Shown one piece after another: positions 35,759 through 47,861 of a stretch of 64,000 nucleotides of DNA (its first letter is position 1; every line of letters begins with the position of its first letter). The position numbers and the translations under genes are program-made. A model generated the notes under the pieces. The model did not search any database. It was not told the origin of the DNA and saw only the letters and a program-made list of their open reading frames with translations. Source of the stretch: Ilyonectria destructans. Lineage: Eukaryota; Ascomycota; Sordariomycetes; Hypocreales; Nectriaceae. The stretch lies in contig JAHEWK010000024.1 in the NCBI GenBank assembly GCA_020740775.1, forward strand, positions 434,001 through 498,000, written 5' to 3'.

Positions 35759-36669
35759 TGTTCAGGTGTTCAATAAGAAGACAAATAAATGATGTGGGTT
35801 GTTATTTTGAAGACGTCTTAGGATACCTTCAATTTATAAACATGCTGGCTAGTGCAGGTTACAAGCTAGTGTGTATTTGGCGTATGCAGATCTTGGATAA
35901 TCGCGCGCCATGAACGTCGGCGTGAGTCATATGCAGTCGCCGTGTAGCCCCGAAGCTATCTTTTATCCCGATTAATACCCCGCTCGTCGTTACAAGTAAG
36001 CTGGTGGCTGATAATCCTGGATCGGTTGATTGGGTACAGTTAGGGACTACAAGCTACTACTGTAAACTACCAAAGGTACCTACGTATAGCATCGATTTTT
36101 CGACTCACGCCCCCATCTCTCACTCCTAATTTGTCGATGAGCTTTCCAAATTGAATCTTTGTGAATTCCGCTGGTAGCCCTGTAGGTACTCTGGGGGGGT
36201 AAGCTTTCTGACATGCACATGATGGAATTCATGTTCTGGTCGAGTGTTTAGATAAATTTGATCATCCAGTATTCATTATTACGACTCCATCTTCTAAATT
36301 AAATGGCACACGGTGTTGTAGATTCATCACAAGATTGCGTTAGGCGTGAATCTAGACCTCAGAAATGCAACCACTTAAGTCTTCCCCAAGGCTATAGCAG
36401 CCTCGTTGAATATTCGCAGCTTTGACTAGAACGGTATTCATTTACGCAAGGGGTGATTTTGTGTACCAGTATTTTGCTATTCGAGCTATCCTAAGTTTGC
36501 CCTAGTCAGCGGGTCACATCGTTTCCGCCCGCTACCTATCAAATTGACAACCCCAAATATGAACTAGTTGAATCGAAGGAATATACCGCCTCAGTAGTCT
36601 CCAAGAGCCTCTGCTCGACAAGATGTGACTCAGGTAAAGAATAGGTCTGAGAGAAATTGAAGCGGAAAT
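35759..36669. other. Intergenic, promoter of the aldo-keto reductase
   Basis: Lies between the start of the aldo-keto reductase and the 3' end of the sugar transporter, both on the minus strand. AT-rich, with no gene or repeat seen. Confidence 0.35.
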
Positions 36670-38465
36670 TTATATCCGATCCATTACAAATCGGTTGACT
36701 TCATAGTGATTGAAAACATCAGGATCAGTCTTCTTGAAGTGCCGCGCGGGCACTTTCTGCGCGAACAGCACATCCAACTGTTCGTATGAGCGGTCCTTCG
36801 TTTCAGGTAGTCGGAAAAACGCCCAGACGAGCACAACGATAGAAGTACCTCCCCAGAAGAAGCCTATAATCGTAAGTTTCTGCATGCTATCGGGAGGGAA
36901 CGAGTTTAAGAAGAGGTCATGAACCTACCCGTATAGCCTGACAAATTCCACGCCGTAGGGTTGATGAAGTAAGATTGGAGAACTCCAGAAACAACATTGA
37001 CAACGTAGTACGCATTTCGGGCCAAGCAAATGGTCTTCTGACGAAGGCGGGTGGAGCCGACTTCCGCAGGCAAAGCCCATCCCAGCTGACCAACTGACAG
37101 CTGAAAGGCGAATGTCCAGAACAAACAGAGTGCAGACTGGGCATATCCAACTGAGGGTCTATCGCCCCACACTTGAAGGATTCCAATGGCCATCAGAGCC
37201 ATGATCATGACAACCATTCCCAACAAGTAAGTGGGTCGGCGACCAAATCGAGGCATGATGTAAAACCAATTGATCAAGGTTCCGAGGAGTGCCAAACCTG
37301 TTCCGCCAAGGTTAAGAGAGTATGTGGTTTCGGTGTTGAGTCCGACTCGTTCGAAGAAGTAGGAAGAGTTGTCTGTCAAATGTTAGCCTGAGCATGCCCA
37401 CAAGCTCCGGATTACTTACAAGCGAAGTTGCCACCAGAGAGCGGCTGTCCGATGAAACACATGCAAGCAATTTCCGTACGTCGAAGTTCAAAGCCCTTGA
37501 GGCAATCCCAATACGTAGTGCCAACCTGAAGTTGCTCCTCCAGGTTGTTTGTGTAGACGATCATTGCCAGTGTCTTTTTCGGGTCAATGTCCGCAGACTT
37601 TCGTTGCAGGCGACGAAGAGACTTCTCGGCTGATTCAAGACGACCGTGTCGGACTTCATGCCACGGGCTTGCGGGAGCCATTGAAACAAGCGGGATCAAG
37701 AAGATCGGCCACATCCACTGCAGGGCAAAGGGGATTCTGTATGCCCACTCATCTTGCCGACCTTGGAGGCCGCGCAAGACACCAGCCGAGATCAATTGGC
37801 CAATGATGAAGCACATGTTAGTGAAACTGGTAAAGTAGACGCGAAGAACCATGGGCAAGCATTCTGAGGCGTAGGCGGGTGCCGCAGTGGCGAAAATGCC
37901 CCAAGGGAGACCGGAAAGGATTTGGCCCACGCATAGGACGGGAAGGCTTGGTGCGAAGAATGTGATGAAGATGAATGCCGAGAGCGTAACCAAAGCTCCT
38001 AGAAGCACCCTTTTGTGACCAAACTTGTCAACCAGATATCTGCAAGTGTTAGCCGTGTAATTTGTGCCCATCAGCTGCAAGTACGAACCCATTCATGAGG
38101 GTACCGAAAAATGCTCCCACACCGGACGCGTTGCTAAGACCAGCTTGCCAAGGCGCATTGATCTGGTATCCGGTGCTGCCAACACCAACGTATTCGCCAT
38201 ATTTAAGCTGAAACTGGGGGTACGCGTAGAAGCTCTGAACAAGAATCTGGTCGTATCCTTCCATGATGACACAAGCCGAAATGACGATGCACCAAAAGAT
38301 AGCCATGGGGTAAGCCTTGATGGCCTCCCACGGCGATAGATTGTGCTCGACAATCAGACTCTCCTCAGCGTTGAACGCGAGGGACTTAGAAGCCATGCCG
38401 TCTGCTGGTGGAGCCTCGACATGTTGAGCCGGGTCTATCATGTTGTCTTTCGCTTCCTTTTCCAT
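36670..38465 (-). CDS. MFS sugar:proton symporter, alpha-glucoside/maltose type
   Basis: A 544-residue sugar porter of the fungal alpha-glucoside group (Mal/Agt type), importing di- or oligosaccharides with protons. Exons in coding order: 38465-38089, 38039-37420, 37372-36929, 36863-36670. The N-terminal tail of about 45 residues leads into AIFWCIVISACVIMEGYDQILV, where GYD is the helix-1 signature. YLVDKFGHKRV is the loop 2-3 motif, and YASECLPMVLRVYFTSFTN corresponds to the PESPR/PETK-type segment of helix 6; FFRLPETKDRSYEQLDVLF is the closing PETKGR-like motif. All are in place, so it should be functional. It is divergent from the GH36 gene and shares with it a 947-bp promoter holding a CreA palindrome; import followed by intracellular hydrolysis of alpha-galactosides is a reasonable inference. 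Confidence 0.9.
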
Positions 38466-38684
38466 GATGGAGATGATGATGTGTCGCGCTGAGTTGAAGA
38501 GGTTGGCTAAATATCTGCTTGATAGTGCGCAACACCTTGACTTTAAGAGACCGAGTAGAACCTTTAAATATTCTTATACTACCTCATCATACAATGGGTT
38601 ATAACTAAGCTTGCTCGCATGGCGACCTCATTATCATTCGAGCGACCCACTATCCTCGTAGTTGGGATGCTTCTTCACTAGTCA

Positions 38685-38714
38685 GCCCCCGTGGGGAATA
38701 GTCCCCACGGGGGC
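38685..38714. promoter_or_regulatory. Perfect palindrome with two divergent CreA-type sites
   Basis: Two 12-bp arms, GCCCCCGTGGGG and CCCCACGGGGGC, around a 6-base spacer at 38697-38702. Each arm contains GTGGGG or its complement, which fits the SYGGRG consensus of the carbon catabolite repressor CreA/Cre1; inverted pairs bind it well. It lies 220 bases before the transporter start and 700 before the GH36 start. Confidence 0.65.
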
Positions 38715-38958
38715 AATGAGCTGACGAGAGTGATTTTCTCCAATGGATGAAGGGATTCAGGCGTACATGGGGCCAATATGGTTGGGTGTCAAAGCATTCC
38801 ACTGGGGTATCAGGACCCGCCTGAAACTCTTCACACAAGTTCGTGTAGGTTGTTACTCGGGCGTGCAACCGATCCACTTGTCCAAGAGTTTAACATGACC
38901 GTGATAACAAGCGTCTTGACCAGTGAAGTTATCCCAATATCTCCACCTCCTGTCGAGG

Positions 38959-39051
38959 CCCCTCCAACTAGTCTGAATGGGGTAGTATTCGGGCTTGTGG
39001 GAGACCAGCGACGTTACCCCTCCGACTAGTCTCTATGGGGATTTATTCGGA
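38959..39051. repeat. Two copies of a 35-bp element in the shared promoter
   Basis: Copies at 38959-38993 and 39017-39051, 58 bases apart, about 80% identical, with core CCCCTCCRACTAGTCT and ATGGGG. The second copy runs into CGG triplets at 39048, 39056 and 39068 (spacers of 5 and 9). Zn2Cys6 activators bind spaced CGG triplets, so the nearby regulator is a candidate binder. Confidence 0.55.
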
Positions 39052-39412
39052 GTGGCGGTCACAATCTCGGGCTTGGTGGGCAGACCTCGGAACTGTAGTA
39101 CTGTATTAATCCAATGTGCAGCATTCTAGGATGATAATGGAATCCTAGTTTCACGAAACAAATCGGACTTCTTAGCGAACCCAGACAACGCCGGAAAGAC
39201 TTTCCCCCAAGGCTCATCATGACATGACTCTCTTGACACCCTGGAATCGATATCCGACAGAAGGTGGATGACCGAAGATCTTCCCATAATTTAGATCCAC
39301 ACGCTTTCTGATGGCGCTGTTTATTAAAGGACTGTCGGGTGTCCCAAGCCCCAATGTTGGGCGGCCCAGAGCTTCATCGCGACGAGAGCCCACCTAATTT
39401 TTACGAGCAACA

Positions 39413-42082
39413 ATGGCCGGAGCTTATCCTATACTCAACTGCCACCCTCCCCTTGAACAGCTGTCCGTTATCTCGGCTGGCCAGGATGAAGTAAGTGATG
39501 TACCAAATGAGTGAGCATGTTGATAATAACATCATGAGCAGATCTCATTCTCTGTGAACATTAAGTGGAGCAAATCCCGCTCCGTGTATCCGTTTCAATT
39601 GCGTCTATGCACCGCTGCAATCGGGTCGCAACAGCATGTGAGCGCATGGCGGTCATTTCCGTTGTCGAAATCATGTCTGCCCACGGTCACTTTCCAAGAC
39701 AATGAGGACTGGTATTCGGAAAACTTTGTGGTGACATTGTCTCGACAAGCTTTGGCTGAGGGTATGCCTTTGCATCAGACTTTTACCATCAAGTACCGCA
39801 TTTCCGACGAAACCGCATGGCAGTGGATTACAGGCTCTGGCAGCTTTCTAAAGGGTGAAATTGTTTTACAAAGCCCTTTGGAAGCTCATCCAGAGGTCGG
39901 GCCATTGATAGCACTTGCGCCAGGCTGGCATGGAGTGAGAGTTGAAACTACGCATAAGGAAGCATCGCTGTTTTCCATCGAATCGGATCCGATCAACGGC
40001 TCCGAGCAAAAGATTCTAGGCACAGTTCTTAACCAGGCCAGATTCTTTGCTGTTTCACGAATTGAGCCGCCTTGGATTGCCCCACGCCATGGCGATGACT
40101 TTCTCTACCTCTCAGAACGCACGATTCTCTGTTCAATCCTGAGGGGAGACGGCAATGTCATCACCGTTGCTGCGCCTAGTATGAGCGATGTCTATACTTG
40201 CCTCTTGTCCAACGAGAAGGGTGAATTTGTTGCGCACACCCGGGATGACAGCGAGACCGGGAAACCCTGTCGAATTATGCTCTCAGTCGCCCCAGACATC
40301 GAGACGTCAATCGGCGCAATAATGCACAATCTCCAAGCCGAGGCGAACGAGACGCCATTGGTTCGAGAGATGATTGACGAAGAATTTAAGTCGGCCGGCA
40401 CAGACTCCTCAAACCTTGAACCTTTGGTGGATTACTTGGGATTCTGTACATGGAATGCACTCGGACCAGAACTCACCCAAGACAGGATTCTAGAGGCTCT
40501 CCGTGTTTTGGGGAAGAATGATGTGAAAATCTCGACGCTGTTGATTGACGACAATTGGCAAACCCTCGGCGCTACGGAATTGGGCGACGGCCATCACGAT
40601 TTTCTCGGCTTCGAAGATTTCAAGGCCAACCAGGGATTCCCCAACGGTCTCAAGGGCCTGACTGATAGCGTCAAGGCCGAAAACCCGTTGATCACAGATA
40701 TCGGGGTCTGGCATGGGCTATTCGGCTACTGGGGTGCCATTGCCAAGGAAGGGTGGATTGTTGACAACTATGAGACCGTGGATGTCGACGGCAAGATGTA
40801 TTATGCCTTTCCCGCCAAGCTAAAGTCCATTTCGGCCTCCGATTTAAACCGATTCTACGACGACTTTTACGCCTACTTGAGCTCCTGTGGAATCACCTTT
40901 GTCAAAACCGACGTCCAGTGCCTTCTAAGCGATCTGCAAAACAGTCCTGACCGAGCTGCTCTCATTCCGGCATATCAAGCTGCCTGGACGATGGCTTACC
41001 AGCGACGATTCGGAGGAAAGGCGATTAGCTGCATGTCCCAGATTCCCGAGCTATTGTGGCAGAGTCTCCTTCAAACCAAGACTGCCCCAGTGGTCTTTCG
41101 CAACAGCGATGACTTCTTTCCGGAAATCCCCAGCAGCCACCCGTGGCACATCTGGGCCAACGCTCACAACAGCCTTTTCACCCAGCATTTGAATGCAGTG
41201 CTGGACTGGGACATGTTTCAAACTTCCATGGATTATGGGCCCGCTCACGCTGCTTCACGCTGCTTATCTGGCGGACCAATCTTCATCACGGACGTTCCCG
41301 GAGAACATGATCTGGAGCTGATTAACCAAATGGTGGCCCCCAGCCCAGACGGCGGGAGAAGCTTGGTCCTTCGGCCTTCCACGTGTGCCAAAACCCCTCG
41401 TGCTTTCGACCGATATCAAGAATCAGGGGTTCTCAAGATTGTTTCCGAAACAATCACAGGAGTCAAATTCATGGGTGTATTCAATACCCGTCCCACGAGT
41501 GTCTCTTCCCTGGTATCTATATCTGAGTTCTCAGCTACAGGAAGCTTGCAGTGGAAACCAGATGCTGAAGTGGTCTTCTTTTCTCACCAATTCCAAACCG
41601 TGCGTGGTCCTATTAAGCTAGGAACCACTCCAGCAGTCCATTCTGAGGAAACTACTCTGCTTGAGGTAGACTTGGAAGTCAAAGGCTTCGAAATCCTGTC
41701 AGGCTACGAGGCTCACCGTCTCTCCCTTGGTGGAGGGGAGTGTTTGGTGGCTGTTCTTGGCTTGCTTGGGAAAATGACAGGAGCCGCTGCATTATGTTCG
41801 TTGGATGTATCTTGCAGTAGAGGTGAGATCAAAGTCTCCGCTGTTCTCAAGGCACTGGGTAAGTTGGGACTTTGGGTATCAGGCCAAGGTGTTGAAAAGA
41901 GTAACATTAGAGCGAAACTCGAGGGGTTGGAGATTGATCAAGGATCCATCGCCATTACTGATAGCTCACATGCCACTGTGGCGTCTCAGATTCTGTCATT
42001 TGATCTGGTGCAGGAGTGGTCTCAAAAGCAGAGCACTACGACTTCTCAGCGGGTTTCGCTAGAAGTGATCATCAGATCTTAA
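39413..42082 (+). CDS. GH36 raffinose-synthase/Sip1-family alpha-galactosidase
   Basis: An 872-residue glycoside hydrolase of family GH36, raffinose synthase/seed-imbibition type, which acts on or transfers alpha-galactosyl groups in raffinose-family sugars. Exons are 39413-39490 and 39542-42082. The first exon (MAGAYPILNCHPPLEQLSVI) is separated by a 51-nt intron with GTAAGT donor. Domains: N-terminal beta-sandwich up to about residue 300, then the TIM barrel with YLGFCTWNALG, LLIDDNWQTLG, the nucleophile region FVKTDVQ (Asp about 483) and acid/base region VFRNSDDFFPE (Asp about 550), followed by FITDVPGEHDLEL and a C-terminal beta domain. No signal peptide, so it is probably intracellular and depends on the divergent symporter for substrate. 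Hydrolysis is more likely than synthesis in a fungus, but this is inference. Confidence 0.9.
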
Positions 42083-42451
42083 ATGGTATTGTTGAGTAAT
42101 AGATTTTATGAGACTTCAGTGAGAGTACATTTGGTTATTTAGATTTGTTCAATATCATAGATTAAAGCCAGAACGTAGCCACAGAAGCACTCGGGAATGT
42201 CCCTACCCTACAGTTGGGATCTGAAATCCGCTAGATGCATGTTCCGTAGTAGTCGCATAAATGTTGTTGATTTTCACGCTAAGCCAGCCAAGGACCCGGT
42301 TAGATGATAGCCTACGTCAAGTTCCGTCATGGTGTGCATCAATTCTGACGCTATTCATCAACTGGGGCGAGCGGAGTGGTGCTACCTCAACAGATGGAAG
42401 TAGCACGTGAACCTCCGCTCGCGAACCTCATCTCACCACCTCGAATCCATC
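42083..42451. other. Intergenic between GH36 and its neighbouring regulator
   Basis: Holds the GH36 3' flank and the promoter or leader of the Zn2Cys6 gene. Nothing else seen. Confidence 0.4.
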
Positions 42452-44345
42452 ATGGAGAATCATCAGCATCCGCCTCAGCAAGCGTGCGACAGCTGCCGTT
42501 TCCGGAAGACGAAGTGCGACCGTGGGATACCATGTGCTGCTTGCACCGCAGCGTCTATTCGATGCCAATACGCCCAGACTCTTCGTCGACGAGGACCCCG
42601 GGGAGGTAAAGGCCGACGCTTGGCGCAGCTCAGACAGGGCAACACTCAGCTGGACAAGGATGCCTTTGACGTTTCTACGCCGACTACCTTTTCACGGTTC
42701 AATGATGGCAGCCGCTCTAACAGCAATAAGGCCAAAGGCGGCAGCGGAAACAGCGACGAAGGGCAACCAACACCCCCTGCGGAGGATCATTCGATATCTT
42801 GCCCATCATGGAGCAAGTCCCCTGGGCGTATCAGTCCTCAGCCCAAAGCATATCTCTCCCTCCCTTCCTCCAACGACCCTACGATGGATTCGGTGGGCAA
42901 CACCCCACAGCTGTATTCCACGCTGGCTGCCCATGTTCAGGCATTTGTGAAATACGTGTTCCCGATAATGCCCGTTGTGAATACCGACGAGATCCTGGTC
43001 GACGTGTTCCGGTTGGATGAACTACCGCCTTCACGATATGCTCTCATCATGTCGCTATGTGCTACAACTCGGCAACTGAATCTAGAAAGAATGGAAGACC
43101 ATGACGACGACCTGGGAGTAGACATCCCACCAGATCCAAAACTAACCTTTGAGATGCTACTTGCTTTAGCTGAGAACGCATGCCGCCAGTTCCACCTTGT
43201 CGAGGATATTAGTCTGGACACTGTTGTAACCTCATACTTCTTATTCACCATATACGCAAGCCTAGAAAAGTTTCAGCATGCCTGGTTCTATCTAAACCAG
43301 AGCATAACACTCGCCATCTCGCTCAGTCTGGATTATGATGCCAGCTATGTCAATCTCTCTGATAGCGACCGCGAGTTAGGCCGTCGTGTCTTTTGGATCC
43401 TGTTTGTGACGGAGAGGTGAGCTCACCAATATCTCTTTTGTCCAGCCTGCCTCTTAACAAATCATCTTCTAGGACCTTTGCCCTCCAGCATCGGCGGCCT
43501 GTTAGGCTTCGCAATTGCATTGCGAAGCCCGACATTGTCAACTCAGCCTGCCCAGTAGTCATGAACGATCTGTACAACCACATTGGCATTTTCGAGGCCC
43601 TGCCTCCCTCACTTTACGAATGGCACCCTCAGAGTGACGCGGACCAACCTCGCGGCGTTGCCTTGGCTGACGAAATCAACACGAAGCTCTGTGTGGTCCA
43701 AGCTGCAGACTCCATGATAGAGAGTCAGCGATTCGATACCCTTATCACGCAGCAATGGCTCCGCGTGGCTTTGTGGCGCTTGGTTTTCGGCGAGAACCCT
43801 TCGCCTTCACATAATTCCAGCGCATTGCTACCCTTTTCAATACCCATCGATGTGGGCAGAACTATTATGGAAACTCTGCATTCGGTCAGACAGAGCTCCA
43901 TAGACTGCCACGGGATTGCAATAGTAAGTAACCAAGAAGGGAGTCTTTCGGTTCCTATGGCCCAGGTTTCTAAACGCGAGATTAGGAACAAAAGCTTTGT
44001 GACATTGGAATTAGCCTGGCCGACAGTGCCCTGGCGCTTAGCTCAGGCTTCTCGTCGTTTGAAATAGGACCTCGAGATCTGCTCTGTGCTGTGGTGGAAT
44101 CCTTGTTCAAGACACGTGGGGGCCAATCACAGCAGCTCCCCAAGCTACTAAAGCATTCCGAGTATGTGCTAGGGTACGATGACCCAGCCGCTCATATAGA
44201 TTTGGGTTGGCCGCTGTACAATGAGCCAACCGAATCAGATGAACAGCCAATGGACAGCCCGTCAAGACTGATTGAGGACTTGACAAACGATACCAGCTGG
44301 CTCCTGACCGATGATTTGGGATTTGGAGATCTAGATTCATTCTAG
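42452..44345 (+). CDS. Zn2Cys6 transcription factor, MAL-activator-like
   Basis: A 588-residue binuclear zinc cluster regulator. Exons are 42452-43416, 43473-43923 and 43995-44345. The ATG at 42452 is the first in frame. The zinc cluster sits at the very N-terminus, with Cys at residues 12, 15, 22, 28, 31 and 38, followed by a linker RRRGPRGGKGRRLAQLRQ, a pattern shared with MAL-type and related sugar regulators. The middle homology region (fungal_trans) spans about residues 150-480, with YFLFTIYASLEKF and LGRRVFWILFVTERTFALQHRRPVRL (split by intron 1) typical. The C-terminus is acidic (WLLTDDLGFGDLDSF), a likely activation domain. Because it lies next to a GH36 enzyme and a sugar symporter, it is the probable pathway activator; this is inferred from position and family. 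Confidence 0.88.
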
Positions 44346-45699
44346 ATCAACGGCATGTGAAAGAGACTCGATGTCAACGCGGGGTAGCTCCGCTCCTGTT
44401 GCTAGTTATGAGGACCGCATGCTATCTGTCCAGTGGGTCAAATTGATATGCAGGCTAGTGGCACAGATCGACAGACCTAGAAGCCCACTGGCATGACTGA
44501 TCCTTGCATTTATTGCATTTTGGGAAATGGGGGCGCTATTGACAGCATTTCCGACAAGCTTGGGGCAAAATTGCGGAGCGAGATAATGGAAGAAGGATGA
44601 GCAAATCCCGAGGCGTTTTGAATCGATTGGCAGGACTTGTTCAACTAAGGTAATTTTTGTAAACTTATCTACCGACATCCCGGTTTTGGATGGGACAGGA
44701 CTGAAACAGCTTACTGAGGAACCATGAAAGGAAAGAATGTGGAAGTCGTTGGCACATAGTAAAGTCAAGCAATGTCATGTTTTGATGATTCCCAACAAAA
44801 TAGCCCGGATCAGAATAACGAATAGCGAGGCACGAAAGAACGTCAAGTCAAACATTTCTCACCAAGCCAGGGGAAATTGGCTCACTTTTGTATGTATCTG
44901 TCACGCCTCGGGAATAAGTTAAGCATCACAGATTCCAGATAACCCTCGAGGCAAAATCCCAAGCCACTTCAGACTTGGCTCACCCCATCAGGCGTCGTGG
45001 CCAGATTTTAAAGCGCCAATCCGCCACCTTGGAACCACCCCCGGATAATTCCCCGAATGGCATAGACTGAGGATTCAGATGGGGCCCACAGCGCCTCAGG
45101 TGTGGGTGACAAGATTGGCCAAGAATCACCAACCTCTGAAAGGGTCATGATTGAGGAAAACCCGAATAATTCCCCGAATGGCGTGGATGGAGATTCATAT
45201 GGAAGCTCTTCTCCCGAATATATTCCCGATCCATCAGTTACCATTGAGCTACATTGATGCGACGAAACCCTTGTAGGGACCAACGCAAGCCGTCAAGTTC
45301 ATGATGCCCTTTAAAGCGCAGTGGATAGTTGCATGGACTTGGCATTTCGTCCGAGAAGGGTCAAAACTAGAAAAGCTTGGCTCATGCAATGGACGTAATA
45401 ATAAATCTGTCTCAAGCAACTTTTCAACGAATTGGACTGCCCTTTTTTGTTGAAAACGTACCACCAGCGAGTACGCTGCTATCAAGCTAGCAACCCCGCT
45501 TCTCTACCCCGCCTGGACCCCTCTCCCCCTCAGGACTCATCGTCAAAATCGTCATTAAAACCCAGGCTGCCACACCCGGACCTTCAATTCATCTGATTAC
45601 CGACAGCAAACTAGGGCCACATGAACTAATGCACGTGCAGTTCGTTTAAGGGCGTGATTTTCACGAGATTGAACATACCAGGGTCCACTAGGTTACACA
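44346..45699. other. Intergenic between two Zn2Cys6 genes
   Basis: Apart from a duplicated 43-bp element, no gene or RNA is seen. Open frames on the minus strand at 44406-44768 and 45008-45485 lack family features. Confidence 0.35.
45040..45202. repeat. Duplicated 43-bp element
   Basis: Copies at 45040-45082 and 45161-45202, with core AATTCCCCGAATGGC followed by a looser GGATTCAGATGG or AGATTCATATGG. They are 121 bases apart and about 500-660 bases before the next start codon. Confidence 0.55.
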
Positions 45700-47861
45700 A
45701 TGCTCCTATATGCCAAACGGGCACAGCCCAAACCCCCTAACACGCGTTCTCGAGCAGGTGCGTTATGTGAGTCTTCCACAATGTTCGATAAGGGATGACC
45801 GTGTTCTTCTAACATACCGCCGGTCCTAAAGTCAATCCTATTATGCAACGTTAGCTGTACTCTTATCTTAACCGTCTTGATAGGATGTACCTCCTGGTGA
45901 GTCATATTATTCACAAGTTGCAAACTTCCGGCTGACCCGTTACAATTAGCAAGAACAAGGTGAGATAATCACGAAGGATTAAAAATTATACAAAAATTTC
46001 TGACGCAGACCATGTAGAAGAGAAAGTGCGACGAAACCCGCCCCCAATGTGGACGATGTCAGATGCACAACCTCGATTGCGTCTATGGACCTATCAAGCC
46101 TCGTAAACGCCACGTGTTCAAGTCATCTCTATCCTCCAGTAAACATCTCTCAAGCTGAAAGTTGCAGGCGATGCATCCTGCTGATCACCATGTTCTAGAC
46201 AACAGACTTGCTCGTTCACTATTATCCGCAGCGACGTTGGTAAACAGCATCTCGCTCTCGTCCCGACCCACGACTTGTTCTCAAGACAACCACGACCAAG
46301 ACCCCGCTATAGTTTATCGTTCTGATGACTACAATTCCGCCAGATTGGAGGACGAAATCGCCAAAGATGGCGAAACTTCAGCTCACAGCCCAGATCCATC
46401 CCGGGACATCGACGCACATCGCGGTAGCAGTCTATCCTCTGCTGTTGCCGCGTCAAATCCCACAGACTTCCCTTTAGGACCCAGCATTTCCAGCTCTTCT
46501 TTCACCGATTTCTCAACACGTCGTAATAGGCAAGAACTGCTCGCGCACTTCTGCACGGTTCTTTCTCGCCTCATGGTTCTCGAGGATAGATGCGAGAATC
46601 CATTTAACCGAATCATACTTCCACTCTGCCAGTACAGTCAACTGGTCAGAAATGCAGTTTACACCCTGGCCAGCGCACACCTCGAGTTTCACGGAGTTGC
46701 CAATGACGAAAAGGCGGCGTTCTTCTACTCTAGATCCACCAGAAACCTGGAGTACGAGATCGGTCTCAAAGACAATGTGAAGCGGAATGAACTCCTCGCA
46801 GCTTCCATCATATTCATCTACTACGAGGCGGTATGCAATACGACTCACCAGAATTATTAGAGCTAACTTCATGTAGCTGTTTCAGAATGCCCGATCAACT
46901 CTCATTAAGAAATACCTTAATGGTGTATTGACCACCCTGGGAGATGATGCTACAGATGCAACCACTGCATTTCTAGAAGAAGTACGTCTCTATCCAAAGT
47001 TTGAGTACAAGACCTAAAGCTCACCCACAGGCCTTTCGTTATTATGATGTAATTTCAGGACTCTCGTTAGGCACAGCGCCGCTTTCTAGCGCCCCCCGAT
47101 TAAAACCTCGCTCCAGAACGCCAGTCTCTAATCGACGAGACTTGGCATCCCCTGATCATCACTTCGACACTCTTCTGGGGATGTCTAATTCGCTGTGGCC
47201 TTTAATGCATCGCCTCTCCAGCCTTGTTTCTCTTAGAGACCAGCTTGATCAAACCGATCCCCGAGAGGTACTGAAAGGAGCAGTTTTGCGTGCCGAGTTG
47301 GATTTCTCCGCGTCCGCTATTGAAGCTGCCCTTTCTAGTTGGCAACCGGAGATGTATACGGAGGATGCACATGGCGAGAACTTTGGACATGACTCTGAAG
47401 AAACAACTGAAACTCAGGCTCGTATGCAAAGCCTTCTCTCAAATTCTTTGGCATATCGACATTCAGCCCTGATATACCTATACCGAAGAATCCGCTGCCT
47501 ACCGCACAACCACAAACTTGTGTCGCCACAAGCACATCTGAGCCTCAAACATTGTGTCAAAGTTGCAAAGAGTGCTGGCCCAATGGGCGCCCTGCTCTGG
47601 CCACTATTTATAGCGGCATGTGAGGCAACTAATCTCAAAGACCGCGAAATGGCGACAATATCTTTTTCTTTGGCAAGAAAGCGGCAAGGCATGATGAATA
47701 TCGATAGAGCTTGGATGCTTGTCCAAGAGATTTGGGTGAGGCAGGATGAAGAGGACCTATTAGATTTGGAGGAAACAGATGCCTCAGTGGGCTTGGGGTT
47801 TAGAGAAGAGATATGGAGGACTGTTGGTAATGATATGGGGATAGGAGTTATTCTCGGATAA
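45700..47861 (+). CDS. Zn2Cys6 transcription factor with micro-exons
   Basis: A 591-residue regulator of the Zn2Cys6 plus Fungal_trans_2 type. Exons: 45700-45757, 45884-45896 (13 nt), 45950-45959 (10 nt), 46018-46113, 46168-46830, 46877-46981, 47031-47861. The two micro-exons are flanked by good GT-AG introns with CTTAAC, CTGAC and CTGAC branch sites, and together with exons 1 and 4 give the textbook cluster RAGCTSCKNKKRKCDETRP, then QCGRCQMHNLDC (Cys 21, 24, 31, 38, 41, 48). Without them the first two cysteines do not exist. The fourth intron (46114-46167) uses a weak GTGTTC donor to remove an in-frame TGA. A Ser-rich linker and the helical effector domain follow (YYEALFQNARSTLI, WMLVQEIWVRQDEED). 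Target genes are unknown. Nothing nearby suggests a pathway. Confidence 0.82.
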
